Notes: a model not told the origin generated them from the letters alone. A stretch of 64,000 nucleotides of DNA from Castellaniella sp049673105 (GCF_049673105.1 NZ_JBATXG010000024.1:22438-86437); one strand, 5' to 3'; positions 7,134-15,762 are shown, numbered from the stretch's first letter. A program made the numbers and translations.

Positions 7134-8891
7134 TCAAGCAGACAAAGCAGCCAGATCGATGCGCTCGGCACGATTCAGCGCCGAGGCGACCTTGACGCGC
7201 AAGGCGTTGGAATGCGCCTTACGGATTTCTTTTTTGACATCGAGCAATTGCTGCGGATGCATGGAAAACCCTGTCAGCCCCAGTCCCAGCAGCATGCGGG
7301 TGACGCGCACGTCCCCCGCCATTTCCCCGCAGACGGACACCGGCTTGCCCACGCGTTCGCCGACATTGATCGTATGGGCGATCAGGCGCAGCACGGCAGG
7401 ATGCATGGGATCATACAGCGAGGCCACGTCCGTATCGCCCCGGTCGATGGCCAGGACATACTGGATCAGGTCGTTGGTGCCGATGGACAGAAAGTCCAGG
7501 GTTTCGGCAAAGGGTTCGATGGCAATCGCCATGGCGGGGATTTCGACCATTGCCCCCAGTTGCACCTGGGTTTCGTGGGCCACGCCTGCGACACGCAGTT
7601 CTTCCGCTGCGCGCGCCAAGGCGCGGCGCGTCGCCACGACCTCGTGCATGTGCGACACCATCGGCACCAGAATCCGGACCGGGCCGTGTACCGCCGCCCG
7701 CAACAAGGCCCGCAACTGCGTATTGAATAGTTCTGGATTGGCCAGGCAGTAACGGATCGCCCGCAAGCCCAGGGCCGGATTGGTCGCGACGGTCGCCTCG
7801 CCGTCCAGCGTTTTGTCTGCCCCGATATCCAGCGTGCGAATCGTGACAGGCCGCCCTGCCATGGTGCGCACGACAGTGGCGTAGGCTTCATATTGCTCGT
7901 CCTCGCCGGGCAGTTCGGTCCGCCCCATGAACAGGAACTCGCTGCGAAACAGCCCTATGCCTTCGGCTCCGGCGGCCAGCGCGTCGGCGGCCTCTTCGGG
8001 TAATTCGATATTGGCTTCCATGCGGATCTGGATGCCGTCCAGCGTCATGGCCGGTGCAAAACACAAAGACTGCAGCTCGCCGCGTTCACGTAGAAATTCC
8101 GCCTGCCGGTCCTGGTATTCGCGCAAAATGGCGGGCGAGGGATTGACCACCACCACACCATTGATGCCGTCCACGATCAGCAGATCGCCATCGCGCACCA
8201 GCGAGCGCACCAGCCCCATGCCGACCACGGCGGGGACGTTCATGCTGCGCGCCACGATGGCGGTATGCGAGGTCGCCCCGCCCAGATCGGTCAGAAAGGC
8301 GCCGAATTTTCCACCGCGCAGGCGCATCATGTCCGCCGGCGAGATATCGCGCGCCACGACGATCAGGCTGCCGTCGGTCTCTACCTGATCCAGATCGGGC
8401 AGCCACTGGGCCGAGCCCGACAGCACACGCAAGACCCGCTCGATCACCTGGCGCACGTCGGCGCTGCGTTCGCGCAGGTAGGCGTCTTCCATGAGCGCGA
8501 ATTGTTCGGCCAGCATCTGGCCCTGAGTGGTCAAGGCCCATTCGGCATTGACCTGACGTTCGTCGATCAACTGGCAGACGGATTGCACCAGCATCGGGTC
8601 CTGCAGCAGCATGGCATGCACCGACAACAGCACGCCCAGTTCGCGCGGGGCGTCATCGGGCAAGGTCTCGACCATCTGATGCAGGTCATGGACTGCGGAA
8701 TCGACCGCCTGACACAGGCGCTGTTTTTCAGCGGCGACGTCCTCGTTCGCAATCCGGTAGTGCGCCACTTCCAGTGCGGCGGCGCTCATGACGACCGCAT
8801 GGCCGATGGCATATCCGCGCACCACCCCCTGCCCCATCAGGCACAGGGTGGACTTCAAGGCCGGGGAAGCCGCTGCATCGGGCACGCTCAT
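7134..8891 (-). CDS. ptsI: PTS enzyme I (phosphoenolpyruvate-protein phosphotransferase)
   Basis: The 585-residue protein transfers phosphate from PEP to HPr. The active-site His lies in GGATSHTAIVARSMNVPAVVG, and the PEP-binding C-terminal barrel carries RTLDIGADK, LSIGTNDLIQY and VCGEMAGD. Length is normal for cytosolic EI. It lies 37 bp downstream of ptsH and ends the run gshB, EIIA, ptsH, ptsI. No sugar permease (EIIBC) is nearby. In beta-proteobacteria such truncated PTS sets are thought to be regulatory, working with HPr kinase. Confidence 0.96.
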   Translation of the reverse strand: MSVPDAAASPALKSTLCLMGQGVVRGYAIGHAVVMSAAALEVAHYRIANEDVAAEKQRLCQAVDSAVHDLHQMVETLPDDAPRELGVLLSVHAMLLQDPMLVQSVCQLIDERQVNAEWALTTQGQMLAEQFALMEDAYLRERSADVRQVIERVLRVLSGSAQWLPDLDQVETDGSLIVVARDISPADMMRLRGGKFGAFLTDLGGATSHTAIVARSMNVPAVVGMGLVRSLVRDGDLLIVDGINGVVVVNPSPAILREYQDRQAEFLRERGELQSLCFAPAMTLDGIQIRMEANIELPEEAADALAAGAEGIGLFRSEFLFMGRTELPGEDEQYEAYATVVRTMAGRPVTIRTLDIGADKTLDGEATVATNPALGLRAIRYCLANPELFNTQLRALLRAAVHGPVRILVPMVSHMHEVVATRRALARAAEELRVAGVAHETQVQLGAMVEIPAMAIAIEPFAETLDFLSIGTNDLIQYVLAIDRGDTDVASLYDPMHPAVLRLIAHTINVGERVGKPVSVCGEMAGDVRVTRMLLGLGLTGFSMHPQQLLDVKKEIRKAHSNALRVKVASALNRAERIDLAALSA

Positions 8892-8928
8892 GGCATCTAG
8901 GCCGATACGCGGGATACGGCGTCCAGCG

Positions 8929-9198
8929 TCATTCGGCTTCTCCGAATTTGCCTTCGAACAGTGCGCGGATATCGCTCAGCGCCTGGTCCTCGTCGGCGCC
9001 AACCGCCTCGATCTTGACGGTCACACCCAAGCCTGCCGCCAGCATCATGACACCCATGATGCTCTTGGCATTGACGCGCTGGGCCCCCCGGGAAATGAAG
9101 ACATCGCTTTTGAACCGGCCCGCCAGCTGAGTCAGCTTTGCCGCCGCACGTGCATGCAAGCCGAGCTTGTTGGAAATCACCAGGTCGATCATGGGCAT
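8929..9198 (-). CDS. ptsH: Phosphocarrier protein HPr
   Basis: The 89-residue HPr has the phosphorylated His15 in KLGLHARAAAKL and the regulatory Ser46 in NAKSIMGVMML. Both are conserved, so it could serve EI-dependent and HPr-kinase-dependent phosphorylation. It sits 15 bp downstream of the EIIA gene and upstream of ptsI. The methionine at residue 3 is an alternative start. Confidence 0.96.
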   Translation of the reverse strand: MPMIDLVISNKLGLHARAAAKLTQLAGRFKSDVFISRGAQRVNAKSIMGVMMLAAGLGVTVKIEAVGADEDQALSDIRALFEGKFGEAE

Positions 9199-9213
9199 GG
9201 AGAAAGCTCCTAG

Positions 9214-9627
9214 CTAACAGTCTGAAGGGGGGTCTGCATTGACGATCCCGCGCAGCGCCCCCTGCCGCACGCGTTCGCTGAGAGATTCCGGGTTTTCCTG
9301 CTGATCGGTCAGCGCCTTGAGCACCATGCAGGCATTGGTACCAGTCAGCAAATGAATGATATAGCCTTCTCCGAGTGCCTGGCGCAGCGCCTGGGCGGCA
9401 ATATTGAACGGCGTGGCGCCGTACAGATCGCACAGGATCAGCACGGGTTCTGCGGGTTCGCCGGCGCGCACCCAGTCCAGCACCCGCTCGGTCTGTTCCC
9501 GGGGCGGCGCATCGGGCGCAATGTCGAAGACCTGCAGGTCGGGCACCCGGCCCAACACGTGCTGGGCGCAGGCGCTAAACGCCGACCCCAAGGGGTCGTG
9601 CATGACCAGGGCCAGGCGGGTTTTCAT
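9214..9627 (-). CDS. PTS EIIA component, mannose family (regulatory)
   Basis: The 137-residue protein is a single EIIA-Man domain with the phospho-acceptor His10 in LALVMHDPLGSAF and the conserved LILCDLYGATPFNIA. Linked EIIB, EIIC and EIID genes are absent, so a role in regulation rather than sugar uptake is inferred. Its start overlaps the gshB stop by 4 bp (ATGA). The order gshB-EIIA-ptsH-ptsI is conserved in many Burkholderiales and Neisseriales. Confidence 0.93.
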   Translation of the reverse strand: MKTRLALVMHDPLGSAFSACAQHVLGRVPDLQVFDIAPDAPPREQTERVLDWVRAGEPAEPVLILCDLYGATPFNIAAQALRQALGEGYIIHLLTGTNACMVLKALTDQQENPESLSERVRQGALRGIVNADPPSDC

Positions 9628-10598
9628 GCCGATCCCACGGCATGTTGCAAGGCATCGACGAAACGGCCAGCGACGTCAAAGCCGGTCTGCTCTGTGATTT
9701 CCACAAAACAGGTGGGGCTGGTCACATTGATTTCCGTGATGTAGTCGCCGATGACGTCCAGGCCGATCAACAGCAAACCACGCCCCGCCAGTCGGTCACC
9801 GACCGCCTGGGCCAGCTCTCTGTCATGCGCCGACAGCGGCTGGGCAAGCCCGCGCCCGCCCGCCGCCAGATTGCCCCTGGTTTCGCCCTGCAAGGGAATC
9901 CGCGCCAGCGCAAACGGAACGGGTTCCCCGCCGACGATGAGGATGCGCTTATCTCCGTGCACGATATCGGGAATATAGCGCTGCGCCATGATGGTGCGCG
10001 TACCCAGATCGGTCAGGGATTCCAGGATGGCGCCCAAATTGGGTTCGTCCTGGCGCAGGCGGAAAATGCCGCTGCCCCCCATGCCGTCCAGTGGCTTGAC
10101 GATCACATCGCCCTGTTGCTGATGAAAGGTCCGCAAACGATCCATGTCGCGGCTGACCAGCGTCGGCGCCGTGTACTGCGCAAATTCCGTGATCGCGAGC
10201 TTTTCCGGATGATTGCGGATAGCCGATCCGGCATTGAAGATCTTCGCCCCCTGCTGCGCCGCATAGTCGAACAGATGCGTGGCATACACGTATTCCATGT
10301 CGAAGGGCGGATCTTTCCGCATCAGGACGGCGTCAAAATCAGCCAGATCGCAGTCGCGCGCAGCGGTGTCCTGCGTCCACCAATCGTGGCCGTGCCAATC
10401 CGCATCCGCGCGCAAACGCAAAGCAGTCGCGGCGACCTTGACCCGACCTTGGTCGATGTACAGATCGCCCATGGTGGCGAAGCTGAAAGCATGGCCTCGC
10501 GCAGCCAAGCTGCGCATGATGGCGACGGACGAATCCTTCCAGGCTTTCAGGCCGGGCAGCGGATCGATGACAAACAGGACATGCATGAATGAACTCAT
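9624..10598 (-). CDS. gshB: Glutathione synthetase
   Basis: GshB joins gamma-glutamylcysteine to glycine with ATP. The 324 residues show the prokaryotic GshB N-domain (HVLFVIDPLPGLKAWKDSS) and an ATP-grasp core (VIVKPLDGMGGSGIFRL, RTIMAQRYIPDI, LIGLDVIGDYITEINVTSP). The Met at residue 5 is an alternative start, with GGATGAG at good spacing before it. The partner gene gshA is not in the window. The gene begins 49 bp after infC ends, so it could be read from the thrS-infC transcript. Confidence 0.96.
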   Translation of the reverse strand: MSSFMHVLFVIDPLPGLKAWKDSSVAIMRSLAARGHAFSFATMGDLYIDQGRVKVAATALRLRADADWHGHDWWTQDTAARDCDLADFDAVLMRKDPPFDMEYVYATHLFDYAAQQGAKIFNAGSAIRNHPEKLAITEFAQYTAPTLVSRDMDRLRTFHQQQGDVIVKPLDGMGGSGIFRLRQDEPNLGAILESLTDLGTRTIMAQRYIPDIVHGDKRILIVGGEPVPFALARIPLQGETRGNLAAGGRGLAQPLSAHDRELAQAVGDRLAGRGLLLIGLDVIGDYITEINVTSPTCFVEITEQTGFDVAGRFVDALQHAVGSA

Positions 10599-10647
10599 CC
10601 AATGACGATCGATCCGCCGGGCGGGCGCTATCGATCAGGAACCATGA

Positions 10648-11190
10648 TCAGGCGGCATCGCCTTGTTTGCCGGCCTTGCGGCGCGGCGCCAACACCATGA
10701 CCATCTGCCGACCTTCCAGCTTGGGCATCGCTTCGACCTGGATCAGTTCACCCAGATCGTCACGCACCCGTTCCAGCACCCGCATACCGAGTTCCTGGTG
10801 AGCCATTTCGCGACCGCGGAAACGCAATGTGACCTTGGCCTTGTCGCCGTCCTCGATGAAGCGGCGCAGATTGCGCAGTTTCACCTGATAATCGCCTTCG
10901 TCGGTACCCGGTCGGAATTTGACTTCCTTGACCTGGATGATCTTCTGGCGGGCGCGGGCCTCGGCCTGGCGCTTTTGTTCCTGATATTTGAACTTGCCGT
11001 AGTCCATCAGCCGGCAAACGGGAGGATCCGCCGTCGGCGAGATCTCGACCAGATCAACGTCGTTCTGTTCAGCAAGGGACAGGGCCTCGGCAGTGCGCAC
11101 GATGCCTAACTGTTCACCGTCCACGCCCAGCAGGCGGACTTCATGGATACGGATTTCACCGTTGATACGGTGTTTCTTTTCGGTTGCGAT
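10648..11190 (-). CDS. infC: Translation initiation factor IF-3 with rare ATC start
   Basis: IF-3 binds the 30S subunit and discriminates against non-canonical start codons. The family N-terminus (ATEKKHRINGEIRIHEVRLLG) is preceded not by ATG but by ATC at 11190-11188, with GGAG eight bases upstream. An in-frame ATG at 11226 overlaps the thrS stop, but it would add twelve residues unlike the family and lacks a good ribosome-binding site. E. coli infC uses AUU for autocontrol, and AUC here should work the same way. From ATC the protein is 180 residues, including the N-domain, linker (QEQKRQAEARARQK) and C-domain. Confidence 0.93.
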   Translation of the reverse strand: MATEKKHRINGEIRIHEVRLLGVDGEQLGIVRTAEALSLAEQNDVDLVEISPTADPPVCRLMDYGKFKYQEQKRQAEARARQKIIQVKEVKFRPGTDEGDYQVKLRNLRRFIEDGDKAKVTLRFRGREMAHQELGMRVLERVRDDLGELIQVEAMPKLEGRQMVMVLAPRRKAGKQGDAA

Positions 11191-11225
11191 GTCTAAGACT
11201 CCAGTGAGTTGATAAAACGAAGGCA

Positions 11226-13172
11226 TCAGGCCTGGCCTGAATCGCCTCCTGGGTGGCGGGTTTCAATGTCCTGCTGCAGGCGAGCGGCGAAATCGGCGAC
11301 CGGCATGGTGCCCAGATCGAGTTTCCCCCGCCCCCGCACGGCCACGGCGCCGGATTCGCGTTCCTTATCGCCCACGACCAGAATATACGGAATTTTCTGC
11401 AAGCTGTGTTCGCGGATTTTACGGGTGATTTTTTCGCCACGCAAATCGGACTGAACTCTAAACCCTTGTTTAACAAGGGTTTTAGCGACCTGATCCGCAT
11501 AATCGGCGGAACTGTCGGAAATACAGCAGACCACGGCATGCTGGGGCGCCAGCCAGGCGGGCAGCGCGCCGGCGTGGTTTTCGATCAGCATCCCGATGAA
11601 GCGTTCCAGCGAACCCAGAATGGCGCGATGCAGCATGACAGGGGTGCGACGCTGATCCTGGGCATCGACGTATTCGGCCCCCAGACGCGCCGGCATGGAA
11701 AAGTCGACCTGAATCGTGCCGCACTGCCAATGACGACCGATGGCGTCCTTCAGAGTGTATTCGATCTTGGGGCCGTAAAATGCGCCCTCGCCTTCGGAGA
11801 CTTCGTAGGTGCAGTGCGACAGATCCAGGCTGTCCATCAGCGCCTTTTCAGCCTTGTCCCAGACGTCGTCGGCGCCGATGCGCTTTTCGGGGCGAGTCGC
11901 GACTTTATAGAGGATTTCCGTGAAACCGAAGTCGGCATAGACTTTTTGCAACAGGCGGGTGAATGCCGCGCATTCTTCCTGTAGCTGGTCTTCGGTGCAG
12001 AAGATATGGCCATCGTCCTGGGTAAAGCCGCGCACACGCATCATGCCATGCAGAGAACCGGACGGTTCGTTGCGATGGCACTGACCGAATTCACCGTAGC
12101 GCAGCGGCAGTTCGCGGTAGGAATGCAGGCCGGCATTGAAGATTTGCACGTGGCCGGGGCAATTCATGGGCTTGAGGCCGTACACGCGGTTTTCGGATTC
12201 CGTCGTGAACATGTTTTCCTGGTAGTTGTCCCAGTGGCCGGTCTTTTTCCACAGAGACAGGTCCAGAATCTGCGGGGCCTTGACTTCCTGGTAGCCGTTG
12301 TCCCGGTAGACCTGGCGCATATATTGTTCCACCTGCTGCCAGACGGTCCAGCCCTTGGGGTGCCAGAAGATCAGGCCGGGGGCTTCGTCCTGGAAGTGAA
12401 ACAGGTCCAGTTCGCGACCGATGCGGCGGTGATCGCGCAATTCGGCTTGTTCCAGCATGTGCAGGTAAGCATCCTGGTCAGCCTGGCGCGCCCACGCGGT
12501 ACCGTAAATGCGCTGCAGCATTTCATTTTTGCTGTCGCCACGCCAGTAGGCGCCCGCGACCTTCATCAGTTTGAAGACTTTCAGGCGACCGGTGGACGGC
12601 ACGTGCGGCCCCCGGCACAGGTCGATGAAGTCGCCTTCGCGGTACAGGCTGATCTTTTCATTGCTGGGAATGGACGCGATGATCTCGGCCTTATAGGCCT
12701 CGCCGATGCCGTGGAAGAATTTCACGGCTTCGTCACGATCCCATTCTTCGCGCACGACGATTTCGTCGCGCTTGGCCAGTTCGGCCATTTTCTTTTCGAT
12801 GGCCTGCAGGTCTTCGGGGGTGAAGGGCCGTTTATACGAAAAATCGTAATAGAAGCCGTTGTCGATCACCGGGCCGATCGTGACCTGGGCATCGGGAAAC
12901 AGGGATTTCACGGCATAGGCCAGCAGGTGCGCGGTGGAATGCCGGAGCAGGTCCAGGCCTTCGGGGTCTTTGTCCGTGATGATGCTAAGCGCGGCATCCC
13001 GGTCGATGACATGGCTGGTGTCAACCAGGCGGGCGTCTTGGCCGTCCACCGTGATTTTGCCCCCCAAGGCGGCCTTGCCTAACCCGGTCCCGATCGACTG
13101 CGCGACGTCGCCCACGGAAACAGGATGATCGAACTCACGTTGTGAGCCGTCTGGCAAGGTGATGCAAACCAT
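11226..13172 (-). CDS. thrS: Threonyl-tRNA synthetase
   Basis: The 648-residue class-II synthetase has an N-terminal TGS domain (MVCITLPDGSQREF). An editing domain follows with HSTAHLLAYAV, then the catalytic core with motif 2 (FRNEPSG-like CHRNEPSGSLHGMMRVRGF) and motif 3 (HRAILGSLERFIGMLIE). The C-terminal anticodon-binding domain carries AVVCCISD and LRGEKITRKIREH. Its stop overlaps the first possible ATG of infC. A terminator-like hairpin lies in the leader immediately before the start codon, so attenuation is possible. Confidence 0.98.
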   Translation of the reverse strand: MVCITLPDGSQREFDHPVSVGDVAQSIGTGLGKAALGGKITVDGQDARLVDTSHVIDRDAALSIITDKDPEGLDLLRHSTAHLLAYAVKSLFPDAQVTIGPVIDNGFYYDFSYKRPFTPEDLQAIEKKMAELAKRDEIVVREEWDRDEAVKFFHGIGEAYKAEIIASIPSNEKISLYREGDFIDLCRGPHVPSTGRLKVFKLMKVAGAYWRGDSKNEMLQRIYGTAWARQADQDAYLHMLEQAELRDHRRIGRELDLFHFQDEAPGLIFWHPKGWTVWQQVEQYMRQVYRDNGYQEVKAPQILDLSLWKKTGHWDNYQENMFTTESENRVYGLKPMNCPGHVQIFNAGLHSYRELPLRYGEFGQCHRNEPSGSLHGMMRVRGFTQDDGHIFCTEDQLQEECAAFTRLLQKVYADFGFTEILYKVATRPEKRIGADDVWDKAEKALMDSLDLSHCTYEVSEGEGAFYGPKIEYTLKDAIGRHWQCGTIQVDFSMPARLGAEYVDAQDQRRTPVMLHRAILGSLERFIGMLIENHAGALPAWLAPQHAVVCCISDSSADYADQVAKTLVKQGFRVQSDLRGEKITRKIREHSLQKIPYILVVGDKERESGAVAVRGRGKLDLGTMPVADFAARLQQDIETRHPGGDSGQA

Positions 13173-13185
13173 GAATGTATGTCCC

Positions 13186-13214
13186 GAAAATACAAAACGC
13201 GGCCTGCGCCGCGT
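13186..13214 (-). terminator. Terminator-like hairpin in the thrS leader (possible attenuator)
   Basis: On the minus strand a 7-bp GC stem (ACGCGGC / GCCGCGT, loop GCAG) is followed by TTTTGTATTTT and then, 13 bp later, the thrS ATG. No upstream minus-strand gene needs a terminator here, so it most likely acts inside the thrS transcript. Confidence 0.5.
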
Positions 13215-13249
13215 CGGTAAAAGTCTAGATTAGCCATGCAGGAAGGATA

Positions 13250-13278
13250 TGCCTACAGTTTAGCAACCGGGCCGTCAA
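13250..13278 (-). promoter_or_regulatory. Candidate promoter of thrS-infC
   Basis: TTGACG (13278-13273) and TAGGCA (13255-13250) are 17 bp apart on the minus strand. The -35 box is good and the -10 box weak. Initiation would leave a leader of about 70 nt that contains the terminator-like hairpin. Confidence 0.35.
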
Positions 13279-13407
13279 CAATCAATTTATCTGACACCTA
13301 AATAGAGACAATCTGCCGCAGAACCGGCCAAATCAGGACAAAAACATCACATCTGAATGAATCACGGCATTCTCCCCCGCCCCGCCTCACATTCGGCAGA
13401 GGATCAT

Positions 13408-13436
13408 TTGACAGGCAGGAAAATCACCCATACAAT
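13408..13436 (+). promoter_or_regulatory. Sigma-70 promoter of tRNA-Val
   Basis: A perfect -35 box TTGACA (13408-13413), a 17-bp spacer and TACAAT (13431-13436) precede the tRNA by 14 bp. This is near-consensus, as expected for a stable RNA gene. Confidence 0.9.
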
Positions 13437-13450
13437 CACGTTCTTTCTTC

Positions 13451-13527
13451 AGGCGGTTAGCTCAGTTGGTTAGAGCGCTACGTTGACATCGTAGAGGTCG
13501 CTGGTTCGAATCCAGTACTGCCTACCA
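13451..13527 (+). tRNA. tRNA-Val (anticodon GAC)
   Basis: The 77-nt cloverleaf closes fully: acceptor AGGCGGT/ACTGCCT with one G-T pair, D stem GCTC/GAGC, and anticodon stem CTACG/CGTAG around loop TTGACAT. The T arm carries GGTTCGAATCC. The anticodon GAC reads GUC and GUU codons. The terminal CCA is encoded. A strong promoter precedes it and a strong terminator follows, so it is a single-gene transcript. Confidence 0.98.
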
Positions 13528-13557
13528 GAATTCTTGCCCGACTTGCCAAAGGGCAGG

Positions 13558-13596
13558 CAAAACAGCCGCAAAACCTCAGGTTTTGCGGCTGTTTTG
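13558..13596. terminator. Bidirectional terminator after tRNA-Val
   Basis: An 18-bp perfect stem (left arm CAAAACAGCCGCAAAACC) with a 3-nt loop ends in TTTTG-TTT on the plus strand and AAAAC-derived U runs on the minus strand. It can end the tRNA transcript and the convergent spermidine-synthase-like gene. Confidence 0.92.
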
Positions 13597-13616
13597 TTTC
13601 CAGCGCTTTGAAAACC

Positions 13617-14387
13617 CTACATCAAGGCCAGCAGCGACCGCGCCCAGCGCCGGGCCGGCAGGCCGGTGCCGGATTCGACTTGTTCCGCCCGGCCAAGCAG
13701 ATCCGCCGCCGATCCATCCAGCGCGTGACCTTTAAAGGCCAGCGCCACGGTATTGCCCTCGTCGATTTCCGGCAGACACAGCACCCGGCCATTGAAGGCA
13801 GCGCGGATGCGTTCCAGATTGCGTCCAAAGCTGTCATGATTGCCGAACAGATTGACCGCCATGACGCCTGGTTCATCCAGGATCCTGTAGCAGTCCCGAT
13901 AAAAAGACGCCTCGTCGCACACCGGCCCCTGGGCTTCGCTGTCGTACAGATCCACCATCAGGGCGCGATAGCGACCCGCCCGCCCAGGTTCGGCAGCCCA
14001 ATCGCGCGCATCGGCATGCTCGATCACGGATCGCGCGCTGCCCGGCAGGCGAAAGAAAGCCTGGCACATCGCAGTGACGCCGGGATTGCGCTCGACCGTT
14101 TCCACCCGGGATCTGGTGTGGCGCAGGCTGAAACGCAGCAACGACCCCGCCCCCAGCCCCAGGATTCCCAAGGTATCGCGCCCACCGGGCTGCACGAACA
14201 GCAGCCAGGCCATCATCTGCTGCGTATAGGACAGCACCAGCTCGGACGGCCGGGCCACGCGCATGGCGCCCTGAACCCATTCGGAATTGAAATGCAGGTA
14301 ACGCACCCCGTCCAGCTCGGACAGGGTGGGCAGATCGGCGTCGATGGCAGCCTGTCGCGCCGCCGCGTCGTGACGAACTCGTGTCAT
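13617..14387 (-). CDS. Spermidine synthase-like (PABS-fold) methyltransferase-family protein
   Basis: The 256 residues have the Rossmann-like fold of polyamine synthases: ILGLGAGSLLRF (nucleotide-binding glycine loop), VETVERNPGV (acidic residue after beta-2) and ALMVDLYDSEAQGP. The N-terminal tetramerisation domain of true SpeE is shortened. This gives confidence in the superfamily, not in spermidine synthesis itself. The gene lies 15 bp downstream of the thiolase gene on the same strand and may be co-transcribed. It ends just before the shared terminator. Confidence 0.75.
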   Translation of the reverse strand: MTRVRHDAAARQAAIDADLPTLSELDGVRYLHFNSEWVQGAMRVARPSELVLSYTQQMMAWLLFVQPGGRDTLGILGLGAGSLLRFSLRHTRSRVETVERNPGVTAMCQAFFRLPGSARSVIEHADARDWAAEPGRAGRYRALMVDLYDSEAQGPVCDEASFYRDCYRILDEPGVMAVNLFGNHDSFGRNLERIRAAFNGRVLCLPEIDEGNTVALAFKGHALDGSAADLLGRAEQVESGTGLPARRWARSLLALM

Positions 14388-14402
14388 GAAAAACCGGATG
14401 CC

Positions 14403-15584
14403 TTACAAGCGCTCGAAAATGGCGGCGATTCCTTGCCCACCACCGATGCACATGGTGACCAAGGCATGGCGGCCCTGGATACGTTCCAGCTCATGCAAGG
14501 CTTTGACGGTGATCAGGGCGCCCGTGGCGCCGATGGGGTGACCCAAACTGATGCCGCTGCCGTTGGGGTTGACCTTGGCCGGATCAAAATCCAGTTCCCG
14601 CGCCACCGCGCAGGCCTGGGCGGCAAAGGCTTCGTTGGCCTCGATGACGTCGATCTGGTCCAAAGTCAGGCCTGCGCGCTGCAAAGCCTGGCGGGTCGCC
14701 GGCACCGGACCGATGCCCATGTACTGGGGATCCACCCCGGCATGACCGTAGGACACCAGCCGCGCCATCGGCTTCAGGCCCCGGGCCTGGGCCGCGCCAG
14801 CCGTCATCAACAGCACGGCAGCGGCGCCGTCGTTCAGACCGGACGCATTGCCGGCGGTCACCGTGCCGTTTTCCTTGGCGAAAACGGGCTTGAGCTTGCT
14901 GAAGCTATCGGCGGTGACATCGAAGCGCACATGTTCGTCCCGATCGAAAACGACATCGCCCTTGCGCGTCTTTTGCACCACCGGCACGATCTGCGACTTG
15001 AAATGGCCCTGCTCGATGGCATGCGCGGCGCGGCGATGGGATTCCAGCGCCAGCGCGTCTTGATCCTCGCGGCTGATGCCGTATTTCTGGGCTACGTTTT
15101 CAGCCGTCACCCCCATGTGATACTTTTCAAACGGGCAGGACAAGGCGCCCGTCATCATGTCCACCAGACGCGCATCCCCCATGCGCGAACCCCAGCGCTG
15201 ACCGGCAGCAACGTAGGGTGCGCGGCTCATGCTCTCGGCGCCAGCGCCGATCGCGACTTCCGCGTCGCCCAGCATCAGCGTCTGAGCCGCCGATACGATG
15301 GCCTGCAGCCCCGACCCGCACAAGCGATTGACGTTAAAGGCCGGCACACCCTGTGGAAGCCCCGCATTCAGAGCGGCCACCCGCGACAGGTACATGTCGC
15401 GCGGTTCGGTATTGATCACATGGCCGAATACCACGTGGCCCACGTCGGCAGCGGCCACGCCGGCGCGTTCCAGCACTTGGCTGACCACCAGCGTACCCAG
15501 TTCGCAGGGGGCTACGTCCTTCAGCCCGCCACCGAAATCCCCCACCGCGGTGCGGCATGCCTGTACGACAACGATATCCTGCAT
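14403..15584 (-). CDS. Acetyl-CoA C-acyltransferase (thiolase)
   Basis: The 393-residue thiolase condenses or cleaves acyl-CoA (acetoacetyl-CoA or 3-ketoacyl-CoA). Catalytic Cys89 lies in NVNRLCGSGLQA, and the downstream motifs NEAFAAQ, SLGHPIGATGA and MCIGGGQGIA are intact. The ORF reaches 15620, but the ATG at 15584 has GGAG nine bases upstream and matches family N-termini. BktB/PhaA-type acetyl-CoA acetyltransferase or a PcaF-like beta-ketoadipyl thiolase cannot be separated by eye. No beta-oxidation partner lies next to it. Confidence 0.92.
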   Translation of the reverse strand: MQDIVVVQACRTAVGDFGGGLKDVAPCELGTLVVSQVLERAGVAAADVGHVVFGHVINTEPRDMYLSRVAALNAGLPQGVPAFNVNRLCGSGLQAIVSAAQTLMLGDAEVAIGAGAESMSRAPYVAAGQRWGSRMGDARLVDMMTGALSCPFEKYHMGVTAENVAQKYGISREDQDALALESHRRAAHAIEQGHFKSQIVPVVQKTRKGDVVFDRDEHVRFDVTADSFSKLKPVFAKENGTVTAGNASGLNDGAAAVLLMTAGAAQARGLKPMARLVSYGHAGVDPQYMGIGPVPATRQALQRAGLTLDQIDVIEANEAFAAQACAVARELDFDPAKVNPNGSGISLGHPIGATGALITVKALHELERIQGRHALVTMCIGGGQGIAAIFERL

Positions 15585-15657
15585 GATGATGTCTCCATGA
15601 GAAATGCTGCATCGCAGCACATAAATCTAAAAGCATAGTAGCGCACTGCGCCGGTTT

Positions 15658-15733
15658 CAGGCAGGCCCGCGCAGCGGGCCTGCCTGAATGAGCGCCGGCG
15701 TCAAGCGACGCGGCCCACCAGAAGGTGGGCCGC
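15658..15733 (-). terminator. Tandem hairpins after cheV
   Basis: Two perfect stem-loops lie between the cheV stop and the thiolase start. One is 13 bp at 15658-15686 (CAGGCAGGCCCGC arm, GCA loop). The other is 10 bp at 15710-15733 (GCGGCCCACC arm, AGAA loop). Neither has a strong U tract, but together they are the only terminator candidates for cheV. Confidence 0.55.
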
Positions 15734-15762
15734 CAAAAACACAGGGATGGTTCGCTGCGCCC

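Noticed and set aside
13608..15638. 676-codon plus-strand open frame
   Set aside because: It runs antisense through the spermidine-synthase-like and thiolase genes and resembles nothing.
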